A DNA stretch of 57,809 nucleotides from NCBI GenBank assembly GCA_964515175.1, contig CAZEUR010000002.1:1-57809 (forward strand). The letters are read 5' to 3'. Under the pieces are notes generated by a model, which saw nothing but the letters and a program-made list of their open reading frames with translations, did no database searches and was not told the origin of the DNA. Below, piece by piece: positions 41,513 to 49,229 of the stretch (within the stretch, counting starts at the first letter, position 1; each line of letters opens with the position of its first letter). The position numbers were made by a program, and so were the translations under genes. The stretch comes from CAIWGV01 sp964515175 (GTDB taxonomy: Bacteria; Pseudomonadota; Alphaproteobacteria; UBA7879; UBA5542).

Positions 41513-42804
41513 TTTTTAGGAATTTATTTCGACCGTCCTTTCTAAAGGTTGCTGCTGTCTATGAAGATCAAGGTCATGCTTGTTTAAAAAAGGGAGATGT
41601 ATTATCAGCTATCGAAATGTTTTCTCGGGGGCTCGCTTTACAATATTCAAAAGAACGGGCAAAATTTTTGTGGGATCTGTTGTGGCTAAATCCAGGAGAT
41701 AGGCCTCCTTACATAGTTTTATCTTCTCATAAAAAAGAAATAGCTGTTTTGGAAGAGGCTTTGAGGCGGGCGCCTGTTGAAGAAATCCGAATCTTAAAGC
41801 GACTTAAGTTTATTTATGAAACAGGAAGATCTTCGTCAAAGGATTCGGAGATTTGGCCAAATCTCCTGCGTGCCAACGAAATTCGACGGAAGCTGGAAGG
41901 AATATCCCAAAAAACCAACAAAAAAGAACCCATAGAGATTATTGTGATAACTGACGATGTTTATGCAGCGCACGCGGGGGTTACGCTGACGTCTGCTTTG
42001 TATTACTCGCTACCTGATACTTTTTATTCTTTTCATATTTTAACAGCTAAGGGAAAGCTTTCTGTAGAAAATCAGAAAAAATTTTTGAAACTAAACACTA
42101 TTAAAGAATGCGATGTTCATTTTCATTTTTTTGAAGAGCAACTCATTCCACAAGAAGCCTATGAAGTGATTAAGAAGGGACACTATCCCATTTTAATTGC
42201 CTATCGTCTTTTCTTCTGTGACTTTTTTAAAAAATCTTCCAAAATTATATCTCTTGATGCAGATCTTATTGTTAAAAGTGATTTAAGGCCTCTTTGGACA
42301 GAAGATATATCTGGAGCGTGCATTTTGGCAGCGACAGATCCTCTTCCTGAGATTGGAAAAACCTCCTTGGGGCTTCCTGCAGAGGCTCTTTATATGAACT
42401 GTGGCGTCATGGTGATGAATCTTCAGAGGATGAGAGAATTAAATTTCTCTCAAAAATCTTTAGAAATCTTAAAAAGTCACCATAAAAAGATTACCCTTTT
42501 GGAGCAGGATGTCATGAACTTGGGCTTTCAGAACGAAATTAAACTGCTTCACCCCTCCTGGAACACACCTATTCGAGCGCTCTTTCATGAGAAATATCTA
42601 AATTTTAAAGTAGATCCCTTCTGGCCAAAAATCCTACATTTCATTTTAATTAGAAAAAAATCTAAAGAAAAGCGTGTTAAGCCTTGGAAATTTCCCGCTG
42701 AGGCAGAAATTCTTTGGAGGGAACAACCCTCAAGAATTCCATTCTATTTTAGAGAGTATTGGGCTTTTCGAGATTTAAGCCCTTGGCCAGTTTCGATATC
42801 TTAA
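41509..42804 (+). CDS. Glycosyltransferase family 8 protein with N-terminal helical region
   Basis: The 431-residue protein has a C-terminal GT8 domain from about residue 140: IEIIVITDDVYAAHAGVTLT, RLFFCDFFKKSSKIISLDADLIV (DxD metal/sugar-nucleotide site), MNCGVMVMNLQRMRE and LEQDVMNLGF with HPSWNTP. Residues 1-130 are helical and include a TPR-like AYEDQGHACLKKGDVLSAIE segment. Family enzymes add galactose or glucose to LPS cores or to host-like glycans. The N-terminal addition is not usual for LPS GT8 enzymes. It follows rsmE with a 4-bp overlap and ends 9 bp before the convergent esterase stop. Confidence 0.85.
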   Translation: MIFRNLFRPSFLKVAAVYEDQGHACLKKGDVLSAIEMFSRGLALQYSKERAKFLWDLLWLNPGDRPPYIVLSSHKKEIAVLEEALRRAPVEEIRILKRLKFIYETGRSSSKDSEIWPNLLRANEIRRKLEGISQKTNKKEPIEIIVITDDVYAAHAGVTLTSALYYSLPDTFYSFHILTAKGKLSVENQKKFLKLNTIKECDVHFHFFEEQLIPQEAYEVIKKGHYPILIAYRLFFCDFFKKSSKIISLDADLIVKSDLRPLWTEDISGACILAATDPLPEIGKTSLGLPAEALYMNCGVMVMNLQRMRELNFSQKSLEILKSHHKKITLLEQDVMNLGFQNEIKLLHPSWNTPIRALFHEKYLNFKVDPFWPKILHFILIRKKSKEKRVKPWKFPAEAEILWREQPSRIPFYFREYWAFRDLSPWPVSIS

Positions 42805-42813
42805 TAAGCTGTC

Positions 42814-43488
42814 TCAGGCGACATTCTGTCGTTGCCTAATAAACTGAACCCCAAGATCAACACCTGCGCGATCCATGGAATGGCCCAGCTCTGGAATTGT
42901 TGCAAGGGTTGCCGAAAATCCCTGTTCCTTTAAGAAAGATTCGGTTCGTTGTGACTCTTGGAGGGGGACCACATCGTCCTCTTCTCCGTGGATCAGCAGG
43001 ATCTTTAAATCTTTGGGAGACACTTCAATGTCTTCTTTTTCCACATAGACTCCCCCCGCATAGGCAATGACCTTGCCACAGAGGTTCTCTTCAGACAGAC
43101 TTGTATGCAGCGCTAAGAAGGCTCCTTGGGAAAACCCGATAAGTACAGTGTTCTGCCAAGTTACTTGATGTTTCGCCTGAGCCTTGCGCACAAAGTCCTC
43201 CACAGTTCTGCAAGCCAAGAGGCACCCTTGTCTTAGGGCAGGTGGGGACATATCAAGCAAGTCAAACCATTGATACCCTTCCATGCCCGTCATTTTTTCA
43301 GGCGCATCTGGCATGAGGAAGTAAGTATCCGGCAGACTTTTCTGAAAGGCATAGGCGACGTTGGTCATGTTTTGACCGTCTGCCCCATAGCCATGAAGCA
43401 AGATTACCAAAACTTCTGGAGGGGTCTTGCGAGAGGGGAGCTCATAAAATTGTTGAATCATGGGCTCACTATAGAGTATCTTGGGCAT
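42814..43488 (-). CDS. Phospholipase/carboxylesterase (alpha/beta hydrolase)
   Basis: The product is about 224 residues from ATG 43488 (a TTG at 43491 is the first codon of the frame). It has the HGYGADGQN oxyanion block, nucleophile elbow GFSQGAFLAL, acid within HGEEDDVVPL and the catalytic histidine in ELGHSMD. This is the bacterial acyl-protein thioesterase/carboxylesterase 2 group, cytosolic, acting on short acyl esters or thioesters. It is divergent from the CDGSH gene, with start codons about 17 bp apart. Confidence 0.88.
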   Translation of the reverse strand: MPKILYSEPMIQQFYELPSRKTPPEVLVILLHGYGADGQNMTNVAYAFQKSLPDTYFLMPDAPEKMTGMEGYQWFDLLDMSPPALRQGCLLACRTVEDFVRKAQAKHQVTWQNTVLIGFSQGAFLALHTSLSEENLCGKVIAYAGGVYVEKEDIEVSPKDLKILLIHGEEDDVVPLQESQRTESFLKEQGFSATLATIPELGHSMDRAGVDLGVQFIRQRQNVA

Positions 43489-43505
43489 CAAACAAGGATT
43501 TTTTT

Positions 43506-43718
43506 ATGAGACAGGATGCCTTTCCCTTTAAAGTAGAGGAAGATCAGACGTACTTCTTTTGTGCCTGTGGTAAAAGCCAGAGAGGCGCCCTTTGTGATGG
43601 ATCTCACAAGGGAAGTGGTGTGAGATCGATCCCGTTTCATGCAGATAAAAACACCCTTGTAACCCTTGAAAAAGGTCAAATTATAGAAGTAGTTTCCGAT
43701 GTTTCAAAGTCTTTCTGA
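43506..43718 (+). CDS. CDGSH iron-sulfur domain protein
   Basis: The 70-residue protein has the CDGSH [2Fe-2S] signature C-x-C-x2-S-x3-C-D-G-S-H in CACGKSQRGALCDGSHKGSG (residues 19-38). The three cysteines and one histidine hold a redox- and pH-labile cluster. Short bacterial members carry a single such motif; their partner is usually unknown. Its 3' end overlaps the ffh start by 20 bp, so the two are coupled. Confidence 0.92.
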   Translation: MRQDAFPFKVEEDQTYFFCACGKSQRGALCDGSHKGSGVRSIPFHADKNTLVTLEKGQIIEVVSDVSKSF

Positions 43719-45045
43719 TCGTTTTACCAAGATTTTTAGTGGCCTGCAGCGCCATGGAAAATTAACGGAAGCGGATGTGACGGTCGCTCTCAGGGAAGTG
43801 CGTGTGGCACTTCTTGAGGCAGACGTTGCCCTGCCTGTGGTAAAGAATTTTGTAGAAAAAATCCGAGAAAAAGCCTTGGGTCAAGAGGTTCTGTCCAGCA
43901 TTACGCCCACCCAAATGGTGGTCAAAATCGTTCATGATCAGCTGGTGGAGGCTTTGGGAAGCGATACCACAGAAATTAATCTTGCCGTAACGCCTCCAGC
44001 GGTTATTCTGATGGCAGGCCTTCAAGGATCAGGCAAAACCACCACCACCGGTAAGTTGGCCAAGTATCTCCATGACAAGAAGCATAAAAAGGTTTTGGTG
44101 GCTTCTTTGGATATTTATAGGCCTGCAGCGCAAGAACAGCTCAAGATTTTGGCAGAGAGTATAGGAATTGCCAGTTTGCCTGTTGTATCAGGAGAAAATC
44201 CTCATGAAATAACAAAAAGAGCTCTAAAAGCAGCAAAACTTGAAAGTTTTGATATCCTCGTTTTGGACACAGCGGGTCGTCTCCATGTGGATGAGCCGCT
44301 TATGGAAGAGCTCAAAGCTGTTTCAAAGCTTGCAAACCCCATTGAAACTTTATTGGTGGTGGATGCTATGACAGGGCAAGACGCCGTGAATGTAGCCAAG
44401 TCTTTTAAAGACACAATCCCTCTGACAGGCGTTATTTTATCCCGGTTAGACGGGGATGCTCGGGGTGGGGCAGCGCTTTCCATGCGCCATGTAACGGGGT
44501 GTCCCATTAAGTTTATTGGAGTCGGCGAAAAGCCGGATCAATTAGAGGTTTTTCACCCAAGTCGCATCGCTGGACGCATCTTAGATCAGGGAGATGTTGT
44601 CAGTTTAGTAGAAAAAGCGATGGAAACTATTGACAAAACAGAGGTAGACAGGTTAAACAGTAGGATCGAAAAAGGATCCTTTGATCTGGAAGATATGGCA
44701 ACCCAGCTTCGGCAGATGCTGAAAATGGGGGGTGTCGCAGGATTAATGAAGATGCTTCCCGGCATGGGCCAGCTGAAAGATAAGCTGCCTCAAGGAGGAG
44801 TAGATGATCGGGCAATTAAGCGTCAGATTGCTATTATTCAGTCCATGACGCCGCGGGAACGACGGCATTGGAAACTGTTGAATGCGTCTCGCAGAAAACG
44901 GATTGCTGCAGGTTCAGGAACCTCGGTTCAGGACATTAATCGCCTGCTCAAACAGTTTGAGGGCATGTCCAAGATGATGAAACAAATGAGTAGCCTCAAT
45001 AAACGAGGCCTCTTGAAAGATGGAATTAAAAGCCTATTTAAGTAA
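43699..45045 (+). CDS. ffh: Signal recognition particle protein Ffh
   Basis: The 448-residue SRP54 GTPase has the N domain, the G domain with GLQGSGKTTTTGKLA near residue 106, DTAGR and RLDGDARGGAALS, and a methionine-rich M domain (MLKMGGVAGLMKMLPGMGQL; KMMKQMSSL) that binds signal peptides and 4.5S RNA. It delivers nascent membrane proteins to FtsY. It overlaps the CDGSH gene by 20 bp and is followed by rpsP after 30 bp. The ffh-rpsP-rimM-trmD-rplS order is a conserved bacterial operon. Confidence 0.97.
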   Translation: MFQSLSDRFTKIFSGLQRHGKLTEADVTVALREVRVALLEADVALPVVKNFVEKIREKALGQEVLSSITPTQMVVKIVHDQLVEALGSDTTEINLAVTPPAVILMAGLQGSGKTTTTGKLAKYLHDKKHKKVLVASLDIYRPAAQEQLKILAESIGIASLPVVSGENPHEITKRALKAAKLESFDILVLDTAGRLHVDEPLMEELKAVSKLANPIETLLVVDAMTGQDAVNVAKSFKDTIPLTGVILSRLDGDARGGAALSMRHVTGCPIKFIGVGEKPDQLEVFHPSRIAGRILDQGDVVSLVEKAMETIDKTEVDRLNSRIEKGSFDLEDMATQLRQMLKMGGVAGLMKMLPGMGQLKDKLPQGGVDDRAIKRQIAIIQSMTPRERRHWKLLNASRRKRIAAGSGTSVQDINRLLKQFEGMSKMMKQMSSLNKRGLLKDGIKSLFK

Positions 45046-45075
45046 AAGGCTAGTTTGTAAAGAAGGAAGAGAAAG

Positions 45076-45600
45076 ATGGCATTAAAAATTCGAATGGCGC
45101 GTTATGGTGCGAAGAAGCGTCCTTTTTATTGGATCGTAGTTGCTGATGCGCGGGCTCCACGAGATGGAAAGTTCATAGAGAAGCTAGGGACGCATAATCC
45201 TCTTTTGACCCATGAGAATCCAAGCCGTGTTGTCATGAACATCGAGCGCATTAAGTACTGGCTTTCAGTTGGTGCCAAGCCTTCTGACCGTTTGACAAAA
45301 TTTTTCTCCAAAGAAGGACTTGTGGCGAATCCTGTGACTCCTGCGCAAACAAAGAAAGATCAGCCTCGCAAAAAGGCTCAAGAGCGCCTGAAAGAAGAAG
45401 CTCAGCGTAAAATAGATGCAGAAGAGGCAGCGAAGAAAGCGGCGGAAGCGGAAGCTCAGGCAGCCGCAGAGGCGGCAGCTGCTCCTGTTATTGAAGAAAT
45501 TGTGGTTGAGGTGGAAACGCCTGCTGAACCAGAAGCGTCTGAACCTGAAGCAGGGCCATCTACTCCAGACGAACCTAAACCTGAAGATTCTCAAGAGTAA
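45076..45600 (+). CDS. rpsP: 30S ribosomal protein S16, with long C-terminal extension
   Basis: The first 85 residues are S16 (MALKIRMARYGAKKRPFYWI, RDGKFIEKLGTHNPL, VGAKPSDRLTKFF). The rest, to residue 174, is an Ala/Glu/Lys-rich low-complexity tail ending in acidic PDEPKPEDSQE. Extended S16 tails occur across alphaproteobacteria but this one roughly doubles the protein. It starts 30 bp after ffh with AAGGAAGAG upstream. Its role in 30S assembly is standard. Confidence 0.95.
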   Translation: MALKIRMARYGAKKRPFYWIVVADARAPRDGKFIEKLGTHNPLLTHENPSRVVMNIERIKYWLSVGAKPSDRLTKFFSKEGLVANPVTPAQTKKDQPRKKAQERLKEEAQRKIDAEEAAKKAAEAEAQAAAEAAAAPVIEEIVVEVETPAEPEASEPEAGPSTPDEPKPEDSQE

Positions 45601-45622
45601 GCTTGAGTTTTCTTAAGTCATC

Positions 45623-46147
45623 ATGAGCACCCCTTCCCAAAAACTTATTGTTGTTGGGAAGATTGTGGCGGCCCATGGTATCCAGGGACAGGTCAAGATC
45701 AAAGCGTTTATCGAAAACCCCCTAGATATTAACAAGTATGGTCCTGTACAAGATGCGGATGGATCTGTTTTTTTTCAAATAAAACCTTTGCACGCCAAGG
45801 GCGATATGGTGGTAGTCTCTCTTAAATCTGTGACAGATCGGAATCAAGCGGAAGCTTTGCGGGGTACAGATCTATATGTGGCCCGAGAAAATTTTCCAGA
45901 ACTGGACGATAATACTTTCTACAATGAGGATCTAATTGGACTTGAAGTGCATAATTCTCAAGGAAAATCCGTAGGCGTTATCATTAGCGTCCAGAATTTT
46001 GGGGCAGGAGATCTGCTTGAGGTTCAAAATCCTAAAACTTTCCAGGCTATTTTTGTGCCTTTCCGGGATGAAGCGGTACCTACCGTTGATTTGGAAAAGG
46101 GGGTTGTTGTGGTGGAGGATTCTTATTTAGAGGATTTTGAATCATGA
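45623..46147 (+). CDS. rimM: Ribosome maturation factor RimM
   Basis: The 174-residue protein starts VGKIVAAHGIQGQVKIKAF after a short lead (residues 11-29) and has the PRC-barrel second half (LIGLEVHNSQGKSVGVII, VPFRDEAVPTVDLEKG). It binds S19 and helps late 30S assembly. It overlaps trmD by 4 bp (ATGA). Confidence 0.95.
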   Translation: MSTPSQKLIVVGKIVAAHGIQGQVKIKAFIENPLDINKYGPVQDADGSVFFQIKPLHAKGDMVVVSLKSVTDRNQAEALRGTDLYVARENFPELDDNTFYNEDLIGLEVHNSQGKSVGVIISVQNFGAGDLLEVQNPKTFQAIFVPFRDEAVPTVDLEKGVVVVEDSYLEDFES

Positions 46148-46845
46148 GCCAGCCCTGGAAATCCACAGTTTTAACCCTATTTCCCGAAATGTTTCCAGGA
46201 CCTTTGGGGCATTCCTTGTCTGGGAAAGCTTTGGGTCACCAGTGGGATTTGGAGAGTATTAACATACGAGATTTTGCGGAAGATAAGCACAAAACCGTCG
46301 ATGATACAGCCTTTGGCGGAGGCCCTGGGATGGTCATGAGAGCGGATATTTTGGATAAAGCTTTAGATTCTGTGGCGGATTTATCCCTCGGCCCCGTGAT
46401 TTATTTAACACCAAGGGGTTGCCCTTTGACGCAGAACATGGTAAAAGAGTTTGCGTCAATGCCCCATTTGACCTTAATTTGTGGTCGCTACGAGGGAATT
46501 GACGAACGGCTGCTGCAGAAACGGAACATCCTTGAGGTGAGTATTGGGGACTATGTTTTGTCAGGTGGCGAGCTTGGGGCTCTGGTATTAATGGACGCTT
46601 GTGTGCGGCTGTTGCCGGGTGTTATGGGGTCTGGTGCCTCTCTGGAAGAAGAAAGTTTCCAGAATGGATTGTTGGAATACCCCCAGTATACGCGCCCTCA
46701 GAGCTGGGAAGGCTTGGATGTGCCAGAGGTTTTAGTCTCAGGTCATCATGAAAGGATTCGCGCCTGGCGACTTGCGCGGGCAGAAGAGATTACGGCGAAG
46801 CGCCGGCCCGATTTGTGGGCGAAGTATGTGGAAAAGAAAAAGTAG
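46144..46845 (+). CDS. trmD: tRNA (guanine37-N1)-methyltransferase
   Basis: The 233-residue SPOUT enzyme shows TLFPEMFPGPL, VDDTAFGGGPGMVM, CGRYEGIDERLL and the SAM-knot motif SIGDYVLSGGELGALVLMDA. It makes m1G37 in tRNAs reading CNN codons, preventing +1 frameshifts, and is normally essential. It is translationally coupled to rimM and sits 9 bp before rplS. Confidence 0.96.
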   Translation: MSQPWKSTVLTLFPEMFPGPLGHSLSGKALGHQWDLESINIRDFAEDKHKTVDDTAFGGGPGMVMRADILDKALDSVADLSLGPVIYLTPRGCPLTQNMVKEFASMPHLTLICGRYEGIDERLLQKRNILEVSIGDYVLSGGELGALVLMDACVRLLPGVMGSGASLEEESFQNGLLEYPQYTRPQSWEGLDVPEVLVSGHHERIRAWRLARAEEITAKRRPDLWAKYVEKKK

Positions 46846-46854
46846 AGTTTTGTT

Positions 46855-47316
46855 ATGAACATTATACAGCAGATTGAGCAAGAGCAGATTGTAAAGCTTA
46901 TGGAAGGGAAAACCATTCCAGAGTTTGCCCCAGGAGACACAGTTCGGGTACTTGTAAAAGTTGTGGAAGGCGATAGAGAACGCGTTCAGGCCTTTGAAGG
47001 TGTTTGTATTGCGCGTAAGAATTCTTCTCTTAACTCTTCTTTCACTGTGCGTAAAATTTCTTATGGGGAAGGCGTAGAGCGCGTATTCCCTCTGTACTCT
47101 CCTCGTATCAATGTGGAAGTGGTTCGTAAAGGGTCCGTTCGTCGGGCGAAGTTGTACTACCTTCGTGATCTCAGCGGCAAGAAGGCTCGTATTTCTGAAA
47201 AGAAGCGTGGATTTGGTGTGCTGGGCGCTGCAGGGTCTCGGAAAGCGGCTAAGGCTGCGAAGTCTGCGGCAGCAGCAGAGGCCATGGGTGTGCCAGACGA
47301 ACCTCAGGCGGAATAG
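46855..47316 (+). CDS. rplS: 50S ribosomal protein L19
   Basis: Residues 1-115 are L19 (PEFAPGDTVRVLVKVVEG, RVQAFEGVCIARK, FTVRKISYGEGVERVFPLYS, RAKLYYLRDLSGKKARI). A C-terminal extension to residue 153, Ala/Lys-rich then acidic, is longer than in E. coli L19 and of a kind seen in other alphaproteobacteria. The frame running on the opposite strand here is a shadow. Confidence 0.95.
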   Translation: MNIIQQIEQEQIVKLMEGKTIPEFAPGDTVRVLVKVVEGDRERVQAFEGVCIARKNSSLNSSFTVRKISYGEGVERVFPLYSPRINVEVVRKGSVRRAKLYYLRDLSGKKARISEKKRGFGVLGAAGSRKAAKAAKSAAAAEAMGVPDEPQAE

Positions 47317-47349
47317 AACCTTCCCTCTTTGAGGGACTGGAGTCACTTA

Positions 47350-47907
47350 ATGTTTATCCAAACGGAACAGACGCCTAATCCCGATTCTCTCAAATTTATT
47401 CCTGGATCTATGTTGTTGGATAGTCCCATGGACTTTCCCAATCGGGAAACGGCTAAAATTTCTCCCCTTGCTTTGCGGCTTTTTGCCATTCCTGGTGTGG
47501 AAGGGGTTTTCATCGGTCGCGACTTCGTGACCATCTCCAAACAAGAAGACCTAGATTGGTATGCTTTGAAGCCGGCTATTTTGGGTGCGCTTATGGAGCA
47601 CCTTATGGCGAAAAAACCTATTTTGAGGGAAGTTCCTTTGGCGCCAGAACCTTTGCCAGAGGTGGAAGGGGAAGACAAAGAAATCATATCGAAAATTCAA
47701 GACATCATTGAAACCCGCGTACGGCCGTCTGTTGCTCTCGATGGGGGCGATATTGTTTTTGTGAAATTCGAAGATGGAATTGTGTACCTTAAAATGAAAG
47801 GGGCCTGTTCTGGGTGCCCAAGTTCTCAAGTTACCTTAAAGTCCGGGATTGAAAATATGCTGCGGTTCTATGTGCCAGAGGTTATTGGCGTCGAGCAGAT
47901 TTCTTAA
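47350..47907 (+). CDS. Nfu-type iron-sulfur cluster scaffold/carrier
   Basis: From ATG 47350 the protein has 185 residues. The N-terminal Nfu domain (FIQTEQTPNPDSLKFIPGS, FAIPGVEGVFIGRDFVTISK) is followed by the C-terminal NifU domain with the cluster-binding pair C-x2-C in GACSGCPSSQVTLKSGIENM. Such proteins pass [4Fe-4S] clusters to apo-enzymes, and the two-domain form is typical of alphaproteobacteria and mitochondria. The frame opens at 47329, but MRDWSHL is not family sequence. It directly follows rplS. Confidence 0.92.
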   Translation: MFIQTEQTPNPDSLKFIPGSMLLDSPMDFPNRETAKISPLALRLFAIPGVEGVFIGRDFVTISKQEDLDWYALKPAILGALMEHLMAKKPILREVPLAPEPLPEVEGEDKEIISKIQDIIETRVRPSVALDGGDIVFVKFEDGIVYLKMKGACSGCPSSQVTLKSGIENMLRFYVPEVIGVEQIS

Positions 47908-47966
47908 GGGCACAGACCTCCTCAAATTTCAAGTTTCCTAAACACTCTTGTCATTTTGTTAAATAT

Positions 47967-48677
47967 ATGCAAAGCTTTGAGAATAAAGTTTTGGGAGGGT
48001 TGCGCGTGATTAAAAAAAACAAACTTTGGAGCTTGGTATGGTCTCTAGCTCTAGCAGGATTTTTGATGGCCTTTTCTTGTGACGGAATGGCCGCCGTCAG
48101 CCCCGCCGTTTTTGGGGTCGACTTTTTAGAACCAAAAAGCCCTACTGTTCTGGGCCACTTGACAAAGTGGGGCATTCATACAGCCCCTTCTTGGGGAAAA
48201 AATAAGGTGGTTTTTGAAGATGGGCAAGAATTTGAAGGAATGCCTCCAAGAGAATTTTTGCGTAAACACTGTCAGCTTTCAAACTACAGAGTGATCGTTT
48301 TAGATACAAAAGAAGACTTAAGGGCGTACGTTGCCTATCGTCTTCTACAGAAGTATAACGAGCACGATGAGGAAATGCAGATCACCAGTTTGCCTCAGAT
48401 TAAAACACTGCTGGATTCCCCTAGATTTATGGAGCAGTTTATAAATTTTCTCCATCTCCAGTTAACCATGATTATATTGACCGATCTTGAAAACAATATT
48501 GTGGATGCCTCTCGAGAGAAAGAAGATTTGGCCCCAGATGGCAGTAGGTATCCGGTAACTCTGCCCAAGACCCTTAGGGCAGCTAATGGACAATTTCTTA
48601 AAAAAATAGGCAACGAGGCGGATCTGGCGTGGGAGGAAGTTATAAGCCTTCGGCGCCATATTTTGAGCACGCACTAA
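47967..48677 (+). CDS. Hypothetical exported protein
   Basis: The 236-residue protein has a basic N-terminus followed by a hydrophobic stretch (LWSLVWSLALAGFLMAFS, residues 20-37) and an A-x-A-like site (DGMAAVS), so it is probably exported or anchored by a signal-anchor. The mature part is helical and charged with no motif I recognise (LDTKEDLRAYVAYRLLQKYN, LTMIILTDLENNIVDAS). An in-frame ATG or GTG downstream might be the real start, since the signal segment begins near residue 20. It lies 59 bp after the Nfu gene. Confidence 0.6.
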   Translation: MQSFENKVLGGLRVIKKNKLWSLVWSLALAGFLMAFSCDGMAAVSPAVFGVDFLEPKSPTVLGHLTKWGIHTAPSWGKNKVVFEDGQEFEGMPPREFLRKHCQLSNYRVIVLDTKEDLRAYVAYRLLQKYNEHDEEMQITSLPQIKTLLDSPRFMEQFINFLHLQLTMIILTDLENNIVDASREKEDLAPDGSRYPVTLPKTLRAANGQFLKKIGNEADLAWEEVISLRRHILSTH

Positions 48678-48737
48678 TAAGCCCCTTTTCAAGAGCCTCT
48701 TAAACCTGTAGAGTAAGGAAATCAAAAGGAGACTCAT

Positions 48738-49217
48738 ATGGCTAAACGCGACACTACAAACGGATCTAAGAAACCTGATATGATCGAAGCATTGCCTCTT
48801 GTGAACAATGTTCATTATGTGAAGGATCTTTCCTTCGAAAACCCTGGAATTTTAAAGAATCTCAGTGAGCCCGGGCAGGTGCCTCAGATTGGGATCAATA
48901 TCCAGGTGGAAGTAAAGAATTTAGCGCCCCATGTGTTCGAAGTGGTCCTTTTGGTGGAAGCAAAGGCGGATATGGAAAAGGAAGCCCTCTTTTTGGTGGA
49001 GCTTTCCTATGGTGGGATCTTTACAGTGGCGGAATCCATAACGGAAACAGATGCAAAGCCTTTGTTGCTTATTGAGGCGCCTCGTCTCTTGTTCCCTTTT
49101 GCACGGAGTATTGTTGCCAATATGACCCGTGATGGAGGATTGCCGCCCCTTCTCATGAATCCAGTGGATTTTGCAGCGCTCTATCGTCAGCAGCATCAAC
49201 CAGAGCTTTCTTCTTGA
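48738..49217 (+). CDS. secB: Protein export chaperone SecB
   Basis: The 159-residue protein shows the SecB core: YVKDLSFENPGI, PQIGINIQVEVKNL, VFEVVLLVEAKADMEK and APRLLFPFARSIVANMTRDGG with PPLLMNPVDF. It is a tetrameric cytosolic chaperone that holds pre-secretory proteins unfolded and hands them to SecA. AAAGGAG precedes the ATG. Many exported proteins in this window (porin, barrel, Slt) are plausible clients. Confidence 0.95.
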   Translation: MAKRDTTNGSKKPDMIEALPLVNNVHYVKDLSFENPGILKNLSEPGQVPQIGINIQVEVKNLAPHVFEVVLLVEAKADMEKEALFLVELSYGGIFTVAESITETDAKPLLLIEAPRLLFPFARSIVANMTRDGGLPPLLMNPVDFAALYRQQHQPELSS

Positions 49218-49229
49218 GGGGAGTAGAAA

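Noticed and set aside
46738..47346. 202-codon minus-strand frame
   Set aside because: Antisense to trmD and rplS, both certain; basic low-complexity translation.
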